Source of the DNA: Pelargonium cotyledonis
Lineage: Eukaryota > Streptophyta > Magnoliopsida > Geraniales > Geraniaceae
Direction of reading: 5' to 3'
NCBI GenBank assembly: GCA_036897625.1
Contig: JAYMTA010001045.1
Location: forward strand, 1-22,200
Length of the DNA stretch: 22,200 nucleotides
Below, piece after piece: positions 9,684 to 19,668 of the stretch. Position 1 is the first letter of the stretch, and each line of letters begins with the position of its first letter. Position numbers and translations under genes: made by a program. The notes beneath the pieces are model-generated. The model searched no databases. It saw only the letters and a program-made list of their open reading frames with translations, and was not told where the DNA came from.

Positions 9684-10459
9684 TTTGGAAGAGAAAATAT
9701 GGGCCCTGAACTTGGGATTCTCAGCAACAACCTGGTTTTTTGAAACTATATTGTATAGTGTGAAAGAGAGATGTGTGTGTGAAAGTATCGAGTTGGTTGC
9801 TTTCAATGCACTCATTAGTGTTTTTTCCTCACCAAACTCACCAAATGTAGTAAAAATGAAGCCCACCATATTCAAACCAAACCTCACTTGCAAAACAAAT
9901 AGCTATAGGAAACTTCAACCACCATGCAAGTAAAAAAATATATGTGCCCTTGATAGACTTGTGTGAATTTGATATTTCGTAAAAGGAAGTCCAGTTCACT
10001 AGACTTCTGTCGTTATGGGATTTGAACAAAAAATACGTGATATTATTGTCGTGTCAAGTCTTTCGTCTATCGGTCTCTTGCATTTGATTAAATTTGAGAT
10101 GATAAATTTCGTTCATAAACTGATTTTATGCCAAAATGGTTCAATTAGAGTTGAAAGTAGGCCAAAATAGAGTCCATTAAGTATTGAAAATTGTCCACCA
10201 ACTGAAACTGAAAATGTGCAACCATTTCCATCTACTGCACATTCCAAATCATTGTTTTTGGAGAGATATTGTGAGAGTTGAAGTTGATGATCAATCATCC
10301 CAACCCACAATTCATCTGCTTTTTCTTAACATTTACAAACACGTCTTGTCTTTTAGTCATGCCCTTAAAGTTAGGGCAGCAATAACAAAAGTAAAAGAAA
10401 GAAAAAGTCATACACCATGAATGATGAAACTCCAAAATGATTGGAAAATGTTACATTTT

Positions 10460-10563
10460 AGTTTCCAAACTACTCATTCTGTTTTAAATTGATACTCAAC
10501 TTTATATTATATTCTTTTTTAGATCCCGAACTATTCATATTGTTTTAATTTGGTTCCACAACT
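10460..10563. repeat. Degenerate direct repeat, about 61-bp period
   Basis: Two imperfect copies of about 43 bp begin at 10460 (agtttccaaactactcat) and 10521 (agatcccgaactattcat). Both continue into TGTTTTAA and end with CAACT. Their look, 'pyrimidine-rich, fully (c)aaacta(c/t)tcat', is common in decayed plant intergenic repeats. No function is proposed. Confidence 0.5.
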
Positions 10564-11079
10564 ACAGAAATTTGTTTCAAAATAAATCATTTATCAATTA
10601 TCTTATTAACGGTGTTAATGAGTAATATGTCAAGTGTACAATATATTTTCTATCAGAGCATTCCGCGTAAACAAAAATCACCGGAAGATGGTTGGATTTT
10701 GTCAAGACAAATAGCAATTGTTTTTAGCTAATGACTCACTCAATCTCTATTTTGAACAAAAAAAAAAGAGAGGATAAAATCAAAAAATTATCGCTTTAGT
10801 TTGACTTTATATGAAGCTTAATGAAAAATATTGGTTTTTGAAGTGTTGGAGCTAAAGATGCTGACAAACCAAAATCAGATTCTCTTGGCCTTACGTTTTC
10901 AACAACTATTTTTGTCTTGTGCAGTTTTATATATATTGTTGGATAGCTTAGCAGCCAACCCAAGCTTAAAGATCAAGCTCTGGCTGGATAAGATCATGTA
11001 CTTGTCTTGTACATGTTTGTCAAATTCCTTTAACCAACTATGTCTCATGGTTGGTGAAAGGTATTTGACCCAAACTAGC

Positions 11080-11345
11080 GGCGCACGGGTTTAGATATCG
11101 GATGGTGTTATTTTGGAACATAATTATTTAAGCATATTGATCGTGGCATGTCAACCTGCTCTTAAATTGGTCGTATTTGTGTCATGTAATTCAAATTGTT
11201 TGATAATCCGATCGGATATTGACCCATCTAACAAAATAGTGCACATTCAACACGACCCGTAAACACAAATTGTCACACCCACTCACTCTAACCACATAAT
11301 ATTTTTCTATAAAACCCAAACCAGCACCTCGTTCGGGTTAGATTT
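11080..11345. repeat. Decayed dispersed repeat with 'cacgaccc' and 'attgcca' motifs
   Basis: The interval contains 'gcacgggtttagatatcgg', 'caacacgacccgtaaacacaaatt', 'ttcgggttagattttttcaactc' and ends near 'aaattgccaactctagtt'. This vocabulary is typical of dispersed repeats in plant intergenic DNA. I cannot see matching ends or a target-site duplication, so it is called only from general appearance. Confidence 0.35.
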
Positions 11346-11589
11346 TTTCAACTCAAATTGCCAACTCTAGTTAACAACCAGACAAGATTGATAGTACACT
11401 GAAATACTAAGATAGAATCACTATTTTGCACAACAGAAAAATCAACAAATTTAAGGTACAAGAACAAAACTGAATCTCCACAACAAAACGAAAAGGATGA
11501 CAAGTAATAAGAGATTGAGTCTGTACCCGAACAATACTAACATAATGTTTTGATGATCGAGAAAGGTTTAAGACACCGGCATCCACTAA

Positions 11590-14500
11590 TCAAGAGCTTC
11601 CCTTCTGTTTCAACGTGATTTTGTCTCCGAGACTGAGAGCGATCCCTTGGGTTTTACTCCTTATTCTAATGTATCCACAGAGCTTACAATCTGCTTGTTT
11701 CTCGATACTAACGTTTACCAATGCATCTTCCCCGAAGACACTCTTTGCGTACAGATTAGCAGCCAGGAACCCACAGTCCCCATCTAGTGCGGATCTGATA
11801 TGCCCAGCCAGGAAAGATGGATCAGACACAGTGAAAAAGATTGTCAGTCAAGCAGAAAAAGGGCCCGAGAAGCATAATACGGGAAAACATATAGAGAAAT
11901 CAATATGCCATAAACAAAATTTGGAACCGCACAAATGAATGCATATGTTACTATAGTAAATTTTACGCAACCCAAGAATCCTACACTCACTAAAAATAGT
12001 ATTTGAGCGAAGAGGACCCTCTGTGGACAGCCAACATGGACTGCTGCTAGAGTCCATTTGATTATCGCATATTAAGATCAACATCAATCTCAGTGAACAT
12101 ACCTAAACAAAAAATGGATCTTGGGTAGAGGTGGCAATTCGGACTTCGGATCAGAATTGTTCGAGTTCGGGACTTCAGGTTTGACTGATGAAGTCTAATC
12201 TGATCCGAAAGGGATTCAGGTCCATTTGGATTCAGATTTCGGACCTCAGATCGGATCAAATTTTGGATTTTAGTGTAAATTGTGCATATTTGCCCAATCC
12301 GATCCGAAAATCGGTGGGATTGGATATCGGGTTCGGATCCAAATTGCCAGCTCGATTCTCGGCGTTCTAAATTCTAGTCTATTTCCCCCACTTCATGTGC
12401 TGGAATCACTTTAAATCACAAAAAATTTGAAGTGAATGCTGCACTTGGCACAGTTTCAATTTCGAATTTCTCAGTAACATTATTAAATCACTAGTTTCTC
12501 CTCTCATGGGAGCACTAATATGAAGGACATAAACAAGGCAGATCATGCACAAACCATTGATTTAGGCTACTAGAGTGTTTTGTTTTGGAAAACATAAATA
12601 TCATGAAAATGCACTTCATAATAAACCACCCGTCAAAATATATCATAGTACAGTCAACAATGGTATTGTATTTAAGGGATGATGATAATAAATAGTGTGA
12701 CATATAGGCAGTGTAGAACTTACGGTGGAGTCAGACACTTCATGTTAGTTGACTTGACAATGTGGTTTAAAAAGTGCTTCTCATCTTGAATCACAGTATT
12801 TACAGCAACCTGAAAAAGTTTGAAATGTCATGGTGAAAGTGAAACCAGAAATGTTATCACAGGCAACGCAAGTATCATTCTCTCACTAGTTTTATTAACA
12901 AATAAAGCTACTGCATAACTATCAACCAGATGAAATATCAAGGAACTTTCCAATAAAAATGGCTTTAACAAACAATCTAACCCTTCAGGTGCATAATAAA
13001 ACCTTCTTTTTTCACTTGAGTCATATATAAAATCAACTATAAGAAGAAAAAGATGGGACAAGTAGCCTACTAAATATGGCATATGTTTGAGAACTGAGAA
13101 GTACCTTGTTCTCCCACTCAAACTCGGCCCACATGGCTCTAAAAGCCACATCAGCACAGGACGCAGGGGAGATATAATCCATTATATCAATATGGATGTC
13201 ATTGAGAACAACAACGTTCCTATCGAGCACATTTGCAGAACTTTCATACACAATGTTGCCAAATATAACTCCAGTTTCAGTTGAGGAAACCTTAATATTT
13301 GCCTTTATCTGCTTGCTCGACTCTGGAGCAAGTGTATAGTTCTGTGGACGCTCCACCAGTTTGAGATCACCCATGGTTGCCAATTCCAAACATAAATTCT
13401 GGAGGGTCACCTTTGTTCGATTGATGACAGTCACATCAAGGACAATGTCATAATGATTAACCGTCACATATGCTTCAGCATAAACAGGGTCACTGAATCC
13501 TGTTAGCTGAAGAATGCGATTGAGTTTATTTGCATCGTTCCCATCCTTTATGAACTCTCCAGTAGCACGTTTGAGATCATCTTGGACCTCATCTTCCAAC
13601 TCAAGTTGGCTCATACCCTAGAAAATCATGTGAATAATGAAAAGAATATGAACTTCAATATCTGGAGACAAAGAACAGTATAAAGGTAACTTGAGAAACC
13701 TAACCCAAAAATCTGCTCAAACATGGTAAGTGGAATGTGATTATGTGAACTTCAGTGTGAATCATGAAAGAGTTGAATTCACGAAATAAATGCATAAAAA
13801 GTAATGATAAACCAAAAGGGAAGTAAGATATGAATAAACAAGCATTAAAAGGCTGCCCACCTTCCTGCTCTTCAAATGATAGAAATCAATCAAATCATCT
13901 GGTTGCGCATACGATGTCTGATCCTTGGCTTTTCTTTCCTCAGCTTCCCTGAGCTGCTTCTCAGAAAGCATTTTGACAAAACTTTGCCTACAAGACTGCA
14001 ACCATATCTTTCTAGTCTCATCACCAGTATTGCACAGCAATCTTATGCAAAGAATAATTCTATCATAAGAATCATTATCAATTGCTTGTGGAAGCAATGA
14101 AGACTGCCCTAGTTGCAGCATGGAAACCATGACCAATAATGCTTGTGAATGTACTTTGTTCACTTCAGCTCTCAATGACTGAACCTCTTCCAATCTCAGA
14201 ACAAGCTTTGTCAGAGTACAGGCCACCACTGCCCCGAGGAAGAAATCACCAGACAGGATCAATGATCTCAAGTTTCCTACAGAAGCCAAGGATCCTTGTA
14301 TGACAGTTGGCGGTGAGATGACAGTTTCCAACACAGCACTCTGACTGGCATATGTCCCATCAGCAAGAACTGCAGGCCTTCTAGATGATACAGCCATGGA
14401 ATTCACCGAAGGTGTACTTTTTGAAGTGTCTTGAGCCTCCCCTTCCTCTGCCACTGAATAAAAAGGAAGGTCCCCCAGACATTGCTTGATAGTTGCAATC

Positions 14501-15909
14501 CCACTCTCAACTTCTGAAAGTGCGAGGCAATACTCACCAATTATCCAAAGGGCACATGAACATACCTTAGCAGCACGAATTTGATAAAACGTATCCAACA
14601 GCCTTGTTATAATAGACACCCTTAATTTCGGGTTTGTTTCAATAATCTCGCGCACAAAAATGACCACATCCAAAGCTGAAGCCACATTAGTATCACCCAA
14701 GAAATCCATCAGAAGATGCACAACCGTGCTTGCCACCTCAGGAAACTTAATTGCACAGGAATGTATTGCTTGCACCAACATTTGCCTATACTCCCCATTC
14801 TTCTCATGATCTCCGCCCTGTGTTTTCATCACTTCTTTCTTCAACATCATAACAACCTCATCCACATTCCTAGGAGTAATCAACTCAAGTGCAATGTCAA
14901 TTGTTTTCCTCCTAATGTCAACATTGGGGCTCGAAAGTGCTCTAAGTATATCCATGACCACATCAACCACGATTTCTCTGTGCGAAGCCTTGAGCTCATT
15001 GAGCCTATCAAGCACAATGAGCTTCACATTGTTGTCACTCTGGGATAACAAAAGCTGACAGTAAGTGTTTGCAGCATTTCTAATGGCTGTGGGTGCCGAT
15101 GACAGTGACACGAGTGTGGTTGCGCACTCATAAACAACAGCTGCTGATGGTACAGCAAGCAAAGAAACAATAATCTTAATGTACTTCCCTTTCTCATGCT
15201 TATTCGTTCTGCAAACCTTCCTAATCAATTCTAGCACTACCATCTGTAATTGCTCACCCCAATCATTAATCCTATCGATGTGCGTAAAGAGGTAATTAAT
15301 AGCGCGATCTTGTGCACAATTGAAAAGCATAAGAAAAGCATTTCTCTTACTGGAACCATCCTGCTCGGTGGACAGAACCTTCTCGATGATCTCCGGTGCG
15401 CTATCCAGCAGCTGCTCGCCTTGAGGAAGCTTGTACACCGCCATGACCGCAAGGATCGCGTTCCGGCGAACGAACGGGTGACGGTGCTCCAAATTGGCGA
15501 GAATCGACGGAATCAACGGCTCGACGATCTCGGTCTCGTTCAAGCGACACAGGAACCGGAGCGTGACGCCGCGGATGTACTCGTTCGGGTGCTGAAGATT
15601 GTTGCGCAAGTTCTGGCAGATGAGGATCATCTCCGGGAGGACCTTACCGCGAGAATCGGTTTTGTCGATGATCTCGAGATAGAACAGCAGAAGCTTCTGG
15701 ACCGTGTGTTCCTCGGAGGGGAGGACGTAGCGAATGATAGTGATGAAGAGATGCGGAATGGTCTCGCCGTTCAGTAGCAGCATTATGGCTTTCTTGAGGG
15801 CTTCGATTTTGGCCTCTACGTCGCTTCCTTCAAGAGCTTCCTTGATCTCGTTGGCCAGAGCCGGCGTGGCCTTGTCGAAGTAAACCAGAAGCGAACACGA
15901 TTTCTCCAT
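11590..15909 (-). CDS. Coatomer subunit beta (beta-COP)
   Basis: Beta-COP is a core subunit of the COPI coat, which buds vesicles for Golgi-to-ER and intra-Golgi transport. Four exons on - join in frame: 15909-13861, 13617-13105, 12809-12724 and 11794-11590. They give 950 aa; the Arabidopsis homologues are about 948 as I recall. Introns are GT-AG, and the last one splits a Pro codon. Residues 1 to about 540 are the HEAT-repeat adaptin-like solenoid (for example [17 protein letters not shown] and [20 protein letters not shown]). A Ser/Thr-rich linker follows. The C-terminal appendage has [26 protein letters not shown] and [12 protein letters not shown], then [19 protein letters not shown] and the end [16 protein letters not shown]. 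The ATG at 15909 is the first in frame. One oddity is Cys919 and Cys922 forming CKLC, where I remember Gly and Ser. The upstream region carries site II motifs fitting a housekeeping gene. Confidence 0.95.
12128..12353. mobile_element. MITE-like element in beta-COP intron 3
   Basis: The left end is GAGGTGGCAATTCGGA (12128-12143). The right end reads GAGCTGGCAATTTGGAT on the - strand from 12353, so the ends are inverted repeats with a few mismatches. The 226-bp interior is rich in short repeats of 'ggatc', 'gatccga' and 'ttcgga' in both orientations. It sits well inside intron 3 (11795-12723). No target-site duplication was recognised. This type of 'ggtggcaatt...' element is common in plant introns and intergenic DNA. 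Confidence 0.6.
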
Positions 15910-16135
15910 TTTCGAGAGCTCCCCTGACACTGAGATCTGCAAATCGGGAGCAAGAATCGATTCACTAGAGCCGAGCCAGAACGAGATCTTGAGGTTTTGT
16001 AATCGAATCTCGAGAAAATCTCAGCTGTTCTTCAAGAAATGAGCAGAGACAGATCTGGTGGCTCCACGATGAAGACGAAAATGCAACTGCAAGGAAGAAA
16101 CTGATATCGAACATTTTGAGTCGTGAATGGTGATG

Positions 16136-16164
16136 AGGCCCATGGGCCTGAACGGAACGGGCCT
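16136..16164 (-). promoter_or_regulatory. Site II motifs upstream of beta-COP
   Basis: AGGCCCATGGGCCT at 16136-16149 is a perfect 14-bp palindrome made of two head-to-head TGGGCC site II motifs. A further GGGCCT follows at 16159-16164. They lie about 227-255 bp upstream of the beta-COP ATG. Site II motifs bind TCP factors and are enriched in promoters of constitutively expressed plant genes, which fits a COPI coat subunit. The regulatory role here is inferred from position. Confidence 0.45.
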
Positions 16165-16951
16165 AAACAATCTTTTAGTGTCAATTATTTTTCTCGTCAA
16201 TTTCAACTTCAACTTCAACGTGTTTTGCATCTCGTTAAAAGAATTTCAAAATTGGTAAAAATTGTAAAATACGAACACGTAAATGTCTTAATCAGAAACA
16301 CATTAGACCCTCGGCTCAAATTCCAAGAGTGGTGATAGGGGAATCGATTGCTAAATTGATCCGAAATGGAATGGGTTTGGTATATTTTACACCATACGTG
16401 TAGATGGGTCATTTACTTTACCATGGGTTTGAACTTTGTGCATAGTTCTATTTGAATCGAACCAAAATTTTGTAAATTTTTAAACCAACGATCAAACTAA
16501 CTTATATTTGCTCTTGAACTATACTAGATTGAAATCATTGATAGGGTTAATAGGATTATGATCACAATTTCCTCTTATTCTGATAAGTACCCGAGTTCCC
16601 ATTGGCAACGAAGGTGGTAATCTCATTCGTGACCCCGTCTCATCCTAATAGAAATTATTTAATGTAAATGTGTATTTTTATTTTAGAGTAATTACGATTG
16701 AACTTCTTGTACTCAACAAATTTTTTACTAGACACCTTTAAAAAAGAATTCCAATTTTTGACTACCTTAACATTTGCAGAGTTCATTCTGTTGCCAAATG
16801 ATACTGAGTGAAAAGTCCATTAAACTCAAACCTAATAGTCGCATCATAAGCCTAAAATGGTCCAACCTTAAGAACACATCAAAACCAACCCTGTAATCAA
16901 TATTTAAATCGAATTAATCTCAAGAGAATAATGGATATAAGTCATAATTCT

Positions 16952-17107
16952 TTTGGCTTAGGCTAAGCCAAGCTTAGGAGAAGATGACACCTCATCTCAT
17001 TTAACTCATACTCATCCTAATGAATTTATGGGAACGGAGCGACCTGTTAGATCTTTACATTTTAATGAGGTGTCGAGACCTTATTGACGACTTAGCCTAA
17101 GTCAAAT
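16952..17107. mobile_element. Short element with palindromic inverted termini
   Basis: The left end is TTTGGCTTAGGCTAAGCC (16952-16969). The right end, read on -, is ATTTGACTTAGGCTAAGTC from 17107. Each terminus is itself a palindrome (GGCTTAGGCTAAGCC at 16955-16969 and GACTTAGCCTAAGTC at 17089-17103). An inner pair, GACACCTCAT and ATGAGGTGTC, is also inverted. The element is about 156 bp with no open frame, ends about 115 bp before the first KIB1-4 remnant, and fits a MITE or foldback remnant. No clear target-site duplication is seen. Confidence 0.6.
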
Positions 17108-17222
17108 AGTATTTTAGTTCAGATCATTCATTCTCTTCAACTCAATTCCTAAGTATTAATTATTATATTTTTTCTTGAATACAAGTCAACCCTAGGAGAG
17201 AAGATAGTTACAGATCTCAACC

Positions 17223-17680
17223 ATGAGCACACGCGTTTCAAATCAGTGTCAATGGCAAGTTCCGTTGGGTCACCGGAGTTGCAGATCCGTTTCATTTGGC
17301 GGTGGCCGATCATCCTCCGCCGGTCTTCTCCGACCTCCTCGTGTTACTCCGATGAAGGTCTCTTCATCTTCTTCTCCGATTTGTATTACCACATTGTCAC
17401 TCTCAGCCACCGCAACACAAAATCACGACCCCGATCTCTCGCAAATCACTCCTCTCCACTCCTTATCACCACCACCACCACCGTCTCCATGGCTTCTTGT
17501 TCCTGTTAATGCAATCAATCAAAACGAAGATCTAAACTATCACTATCCATATTTCTTTCACTCGCTTGCAGACAACAAAATTTTCAAACCTTCGCAGAGT
17601 CGCCTTCCTTGGGACGATGAATCTTTCTTCCCGGACGGTACTGTGTTCGTCGGGAGCTGCTCGCTGGGTTGGGCATTGAT
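17223..17680 (+). pseudogene. Truncated KIB1-4 / DUF295 remnant, copy 1
   Basis: This is a 5' fragment of a KIB1-4 beta-propeller (PF03478, formerly DUF295) gene. The recognisable part, read in the frame of the ATG at 17223, is PWLLVPV, then YHYPYFFHSLADNKIFKPS and WDDESFFPDGTVF, then VGSCSLGW. After that homology stops at about 17680 and the DNA becomes AT-rich, so the rest of the propeller is missing. An N-terminal stretch alignable with copy 3 (VADHPPPVFSDLLVLLR against VADHHHRPVLSGCLALLR) lies in the next frame and contains a TGA. At least one frameshift and one stop therefore separate the two parts. Full-length relatives usually carry an N-terminal F-box, and none is convincing here. The gene is probably non-functional, although the open frame runs 200 codons from the ATG. 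Confidence 0.65.
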
Positions 17681-17689
17681 TAGTTTTGG

Positions 17690-18260
17690 TCTTACTAGTT
17701 TGTGTAGCTCTTCAATTACATATATGTTTTTTTTAACTTTATTTAATTATTTTTTGATTCAAATTCTTGTGCATTATATATACTTTGGCTTTATCACAAT
17801 ATTACTTTTAGAAACGTTACCTTAATGCAATGATCTACTCCCACAATGATCTTATATATCCCCAACGTGCTTTTCTTATACAAAACTCAAAGAGTTTTAA
17901 TTGCATTATTTAAAAGATATTTTAGGAAATGTTGAATCTTCAAATCTATAGAAGATGATAAGAAATTCAAGTGAGAATAAACCATGATATGAAACCTCAA
18001 ACTAAGTCAGTCCGAGTTTGAGGTTGCATGTACACTGTTCGTTTCGGCTAACCTTAGACACATAATTTGCTTGACCTTAGGTCGGTTCGACCTATAAATC
18101 AACCATATTCGTTTTTTGTATGATGAAAAACTCACAAAAATACAAATCGGGCTTTAGATACCCATATATTTGATCCAACGGGTTATATCTTACTTATACA
18201 GTCATATAATTTGCGGAAAAACCACATATATCAGCCAAAAGAAGAGATTGAGAACCGGAG
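17690..18260. other. AT-rich spacer between KIB1-4 copies 1 and 2
   Basis: No coding capacity was recognised. CTATAAATC at 18092-18100 is a reasonable TATA-like sequence about 160 bp before the ATG of copy 2. It directly follows a small nested palindrome (GACCTTAGGTC at 18073-18083, then GGTCGGTTCGACC at 18080-18092). Nothing else stands out. Confidence 0.4.
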
Positions 18261-19668
18261 ATGGCAAGTAGTCTGTTGAGTGGATCGGTGAAGCACAGCC
18301 CCGCCGCCGTGAGCGGCTATGGCCTTTCCGGCCGAGCAACACCGCTTCGCGGCGGTGACACCTGTCGTTTTGGTTTCAAACGACCGGCCTCAATATCACT
18401 AAAGGTCCCACCTTGCTCGTCTGCTTCCTCAACCGTCGCCGCCGAGAAACTAATCGCGCCGCCTCCGTTTCCGCCGTCCGATTACACAGACTCTCCGGTG
18501 CCGCTCCTCCTCCTGCCGCCGATACTCCTTGACAAGAACGAGTACCAACTAGGGCACAACGAGGACGACCACTACTACTTCTTCTCATATTCGAAGAAGA
18601 AATTGATGACCGTCGAGAAAAACCAGAAATCATGGCGCAGAAACCAGATCCGAGACGCTTACTGGATCGGGTCTTCGAAGGGATGGATCATGCACATGAA
18701 CCGATCCGACTGCAGCCTGTATCTCAGCAACCCGTTTTCTCCCTCCACCGCCCCGATCATCCCTCTCCCTCCCATCGAAACCCTCCCCTCCGTCGCAGAT
18801 CGGTGACCGACCGGTCATCCGGCGAACTCGAAGTGGAGTACCTCCTGGAAGATTGGTACGACCCCACCGATCCGACCTGCGAATACTATTCAGGTTCCGA
18901 TGAAGAATTCAGAGCTTTCATGGAGGAGAACAGAAAACGGAAATGGTACGAATTTTCTCTCCCGTGCTGTCGGCCGGCAACTTCCTCGCCGGAAGATCTG
19001 GTAAGCCGAGGATTCATATCAAAAATGGCTCTCTCCTCCGCCCCGAATTCTGGATCATCTCCGGAAGATCTGAGAAACTGCATTGTCGCAATCATCTACG
19101 GATACAGAGAGAAATTAGCAATTTGTAGACTCGGAGACAGTGTCTGGACTCCGATTGATGGATTGTATTACAGAGATATTATATTCTCACGACATGACAA
19201 ATCAAAATTACTCCTCGACACTTGGTCTGATGGAATCAAGTCGTGCCATTTGAACGTCGCGAACTTGTCATCACCTCCGAGATGGAACGCCATTGCTGAT
19301 TTGGACTTTGACAAAGATATATATGATAAGACATTTCCTCGTGGAGTCTGCGACGGATCCTAACCATCTGTCAATCTTTCAAACCTCTTACCAGTTTCGA
19401 TGTAATCCATGTGCACGAGCTAGACTTGTCGGATGCTAAGCAGAAGTGGGTGCGAGCGGACTGGCTAGAAAATCAAACCTTATTTTTCGGCACTTCCAGT
19501 GAGACAGTGACAGTCCCGGCAGCTCAACTCGCCGATAAAGTGAAGCCAAATTGCACTTATTATGTCTCTAACCTCCATTGTTTTGAGGTGTGTGTCTACA
19601 ATGAGGAGGATTTAGAAGAAAATGAAGGTCCTGCTCTTGATCTTTCTTTTAAGGAAAAGCAAAATTAA
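18261..19668 (+). pseudogene. KIB1-4 / DUF295 family gene with frameshifts, copy 2
   Basis: This is a nearly full-length KIB1-4 beta-propeller gene whose family signatures are spread over three frames. Frame a, from the ATG at 18261 to the stop at 18806, has PVPLLLLPPI, DDHYYFFSYSKKKL, YWIGSSKGWIM and LSNPFSPS...IIPLPPI. Frame b, open to 19363, has an acidic stretch (CEYYSGSDEEFRAFMEE), then GFISKMALSS, NCIVAIIYGYREKLAICRLGD and WTPIDGLYYRDIIF. A short piece in frame a again reads FLVESATDPNHLSIFQ (about 19338-19390). Frame c (about 19395-19668) has FDVIHVHELDLSDAKQKWVR, LFFGTSSETVTVP and VKPNCTYYVSN. The order is correct, so three single-base-type shifts lie near 18770-18806, 19338 and 19395. 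No F-box is evident at the N terminus. Since neighbouring genes are intact, sequencing error is a less likely cause. Confidence 0.8.

Larger units (their letters stand above)
9684..11589. other. Gene-free interval upstream of EXO70
   Basis: This holds the probable 5' leader and promoter of EXO70, which reads leftwards, and the 3' flank of beta-COP. Just upstream of the EXO70 start, on the - strand, is a CT/CA-rich tract ('cacacacatctctctttcacac', about 9760-9785) like a 5' leader. No convincing TATA box was placed. Decayed repeats lie at about 10460-10563 and 11080-11345 and are listed separately. A short perfect inverted repeat CATGTAC / GTACATG lies at 10995-11001 and 11009-11015. An 87-codon open frame at 10831-11094 has no recognisable motif and is not called a gene. 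Confidence 0.55.
15910..17222. other. Gene-free interval between beta-COP and the KIB1-4 remnants
   Basis: The left part (15910 to about 16200) is the 5' leader and promoter of beta-COP on -. The site II motifs are listed separately. Positions about 16200-16950 are AT-rich with no recognisable gene. Positions about 16952-17107 hold a terminal-inverted-repeat element. The last 110 bases lead into the first KIB1-4 remnant and show no clear TATA box. Confidence 0.55.

Noticed and set aside
9684..9893. N-terminal extension of EXO70 by up to 70 residues
   Set aside because: The extra stretch is CT/CA-rich like a 5' leader and has no similarity to the family. The ATG at 9683 matches the usual start distance. 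In-frame ATGs at 9815 and 9869 remain possible.
10010..10040. tRNA B-box-like sequence on - (GTTCAAATCCC)
   Set aside because: No matching A-box, acceptor stem or cloverleaf could be drawn around it.
10831..11094. 87-codon open frame in the EXO70 to beta-COP interval
   Set aside because: It has no recognisable motif, lies next to repeat-like DNA, and its length is unremarkable.
15250..15777. 175-codon open frame antisense to beta-COP exon 1
   Set aside because: It arises from the GC-rich coding exon. The true protein on - is unambiguous.
13762..15942. Reading the HEAT-repeat protein as an AP-1/AP-2 beta adaptin
   Set aside because: The downstream exons give the beta-COP appendage and the coatomer-specific C terminus ending near TLKQKG.
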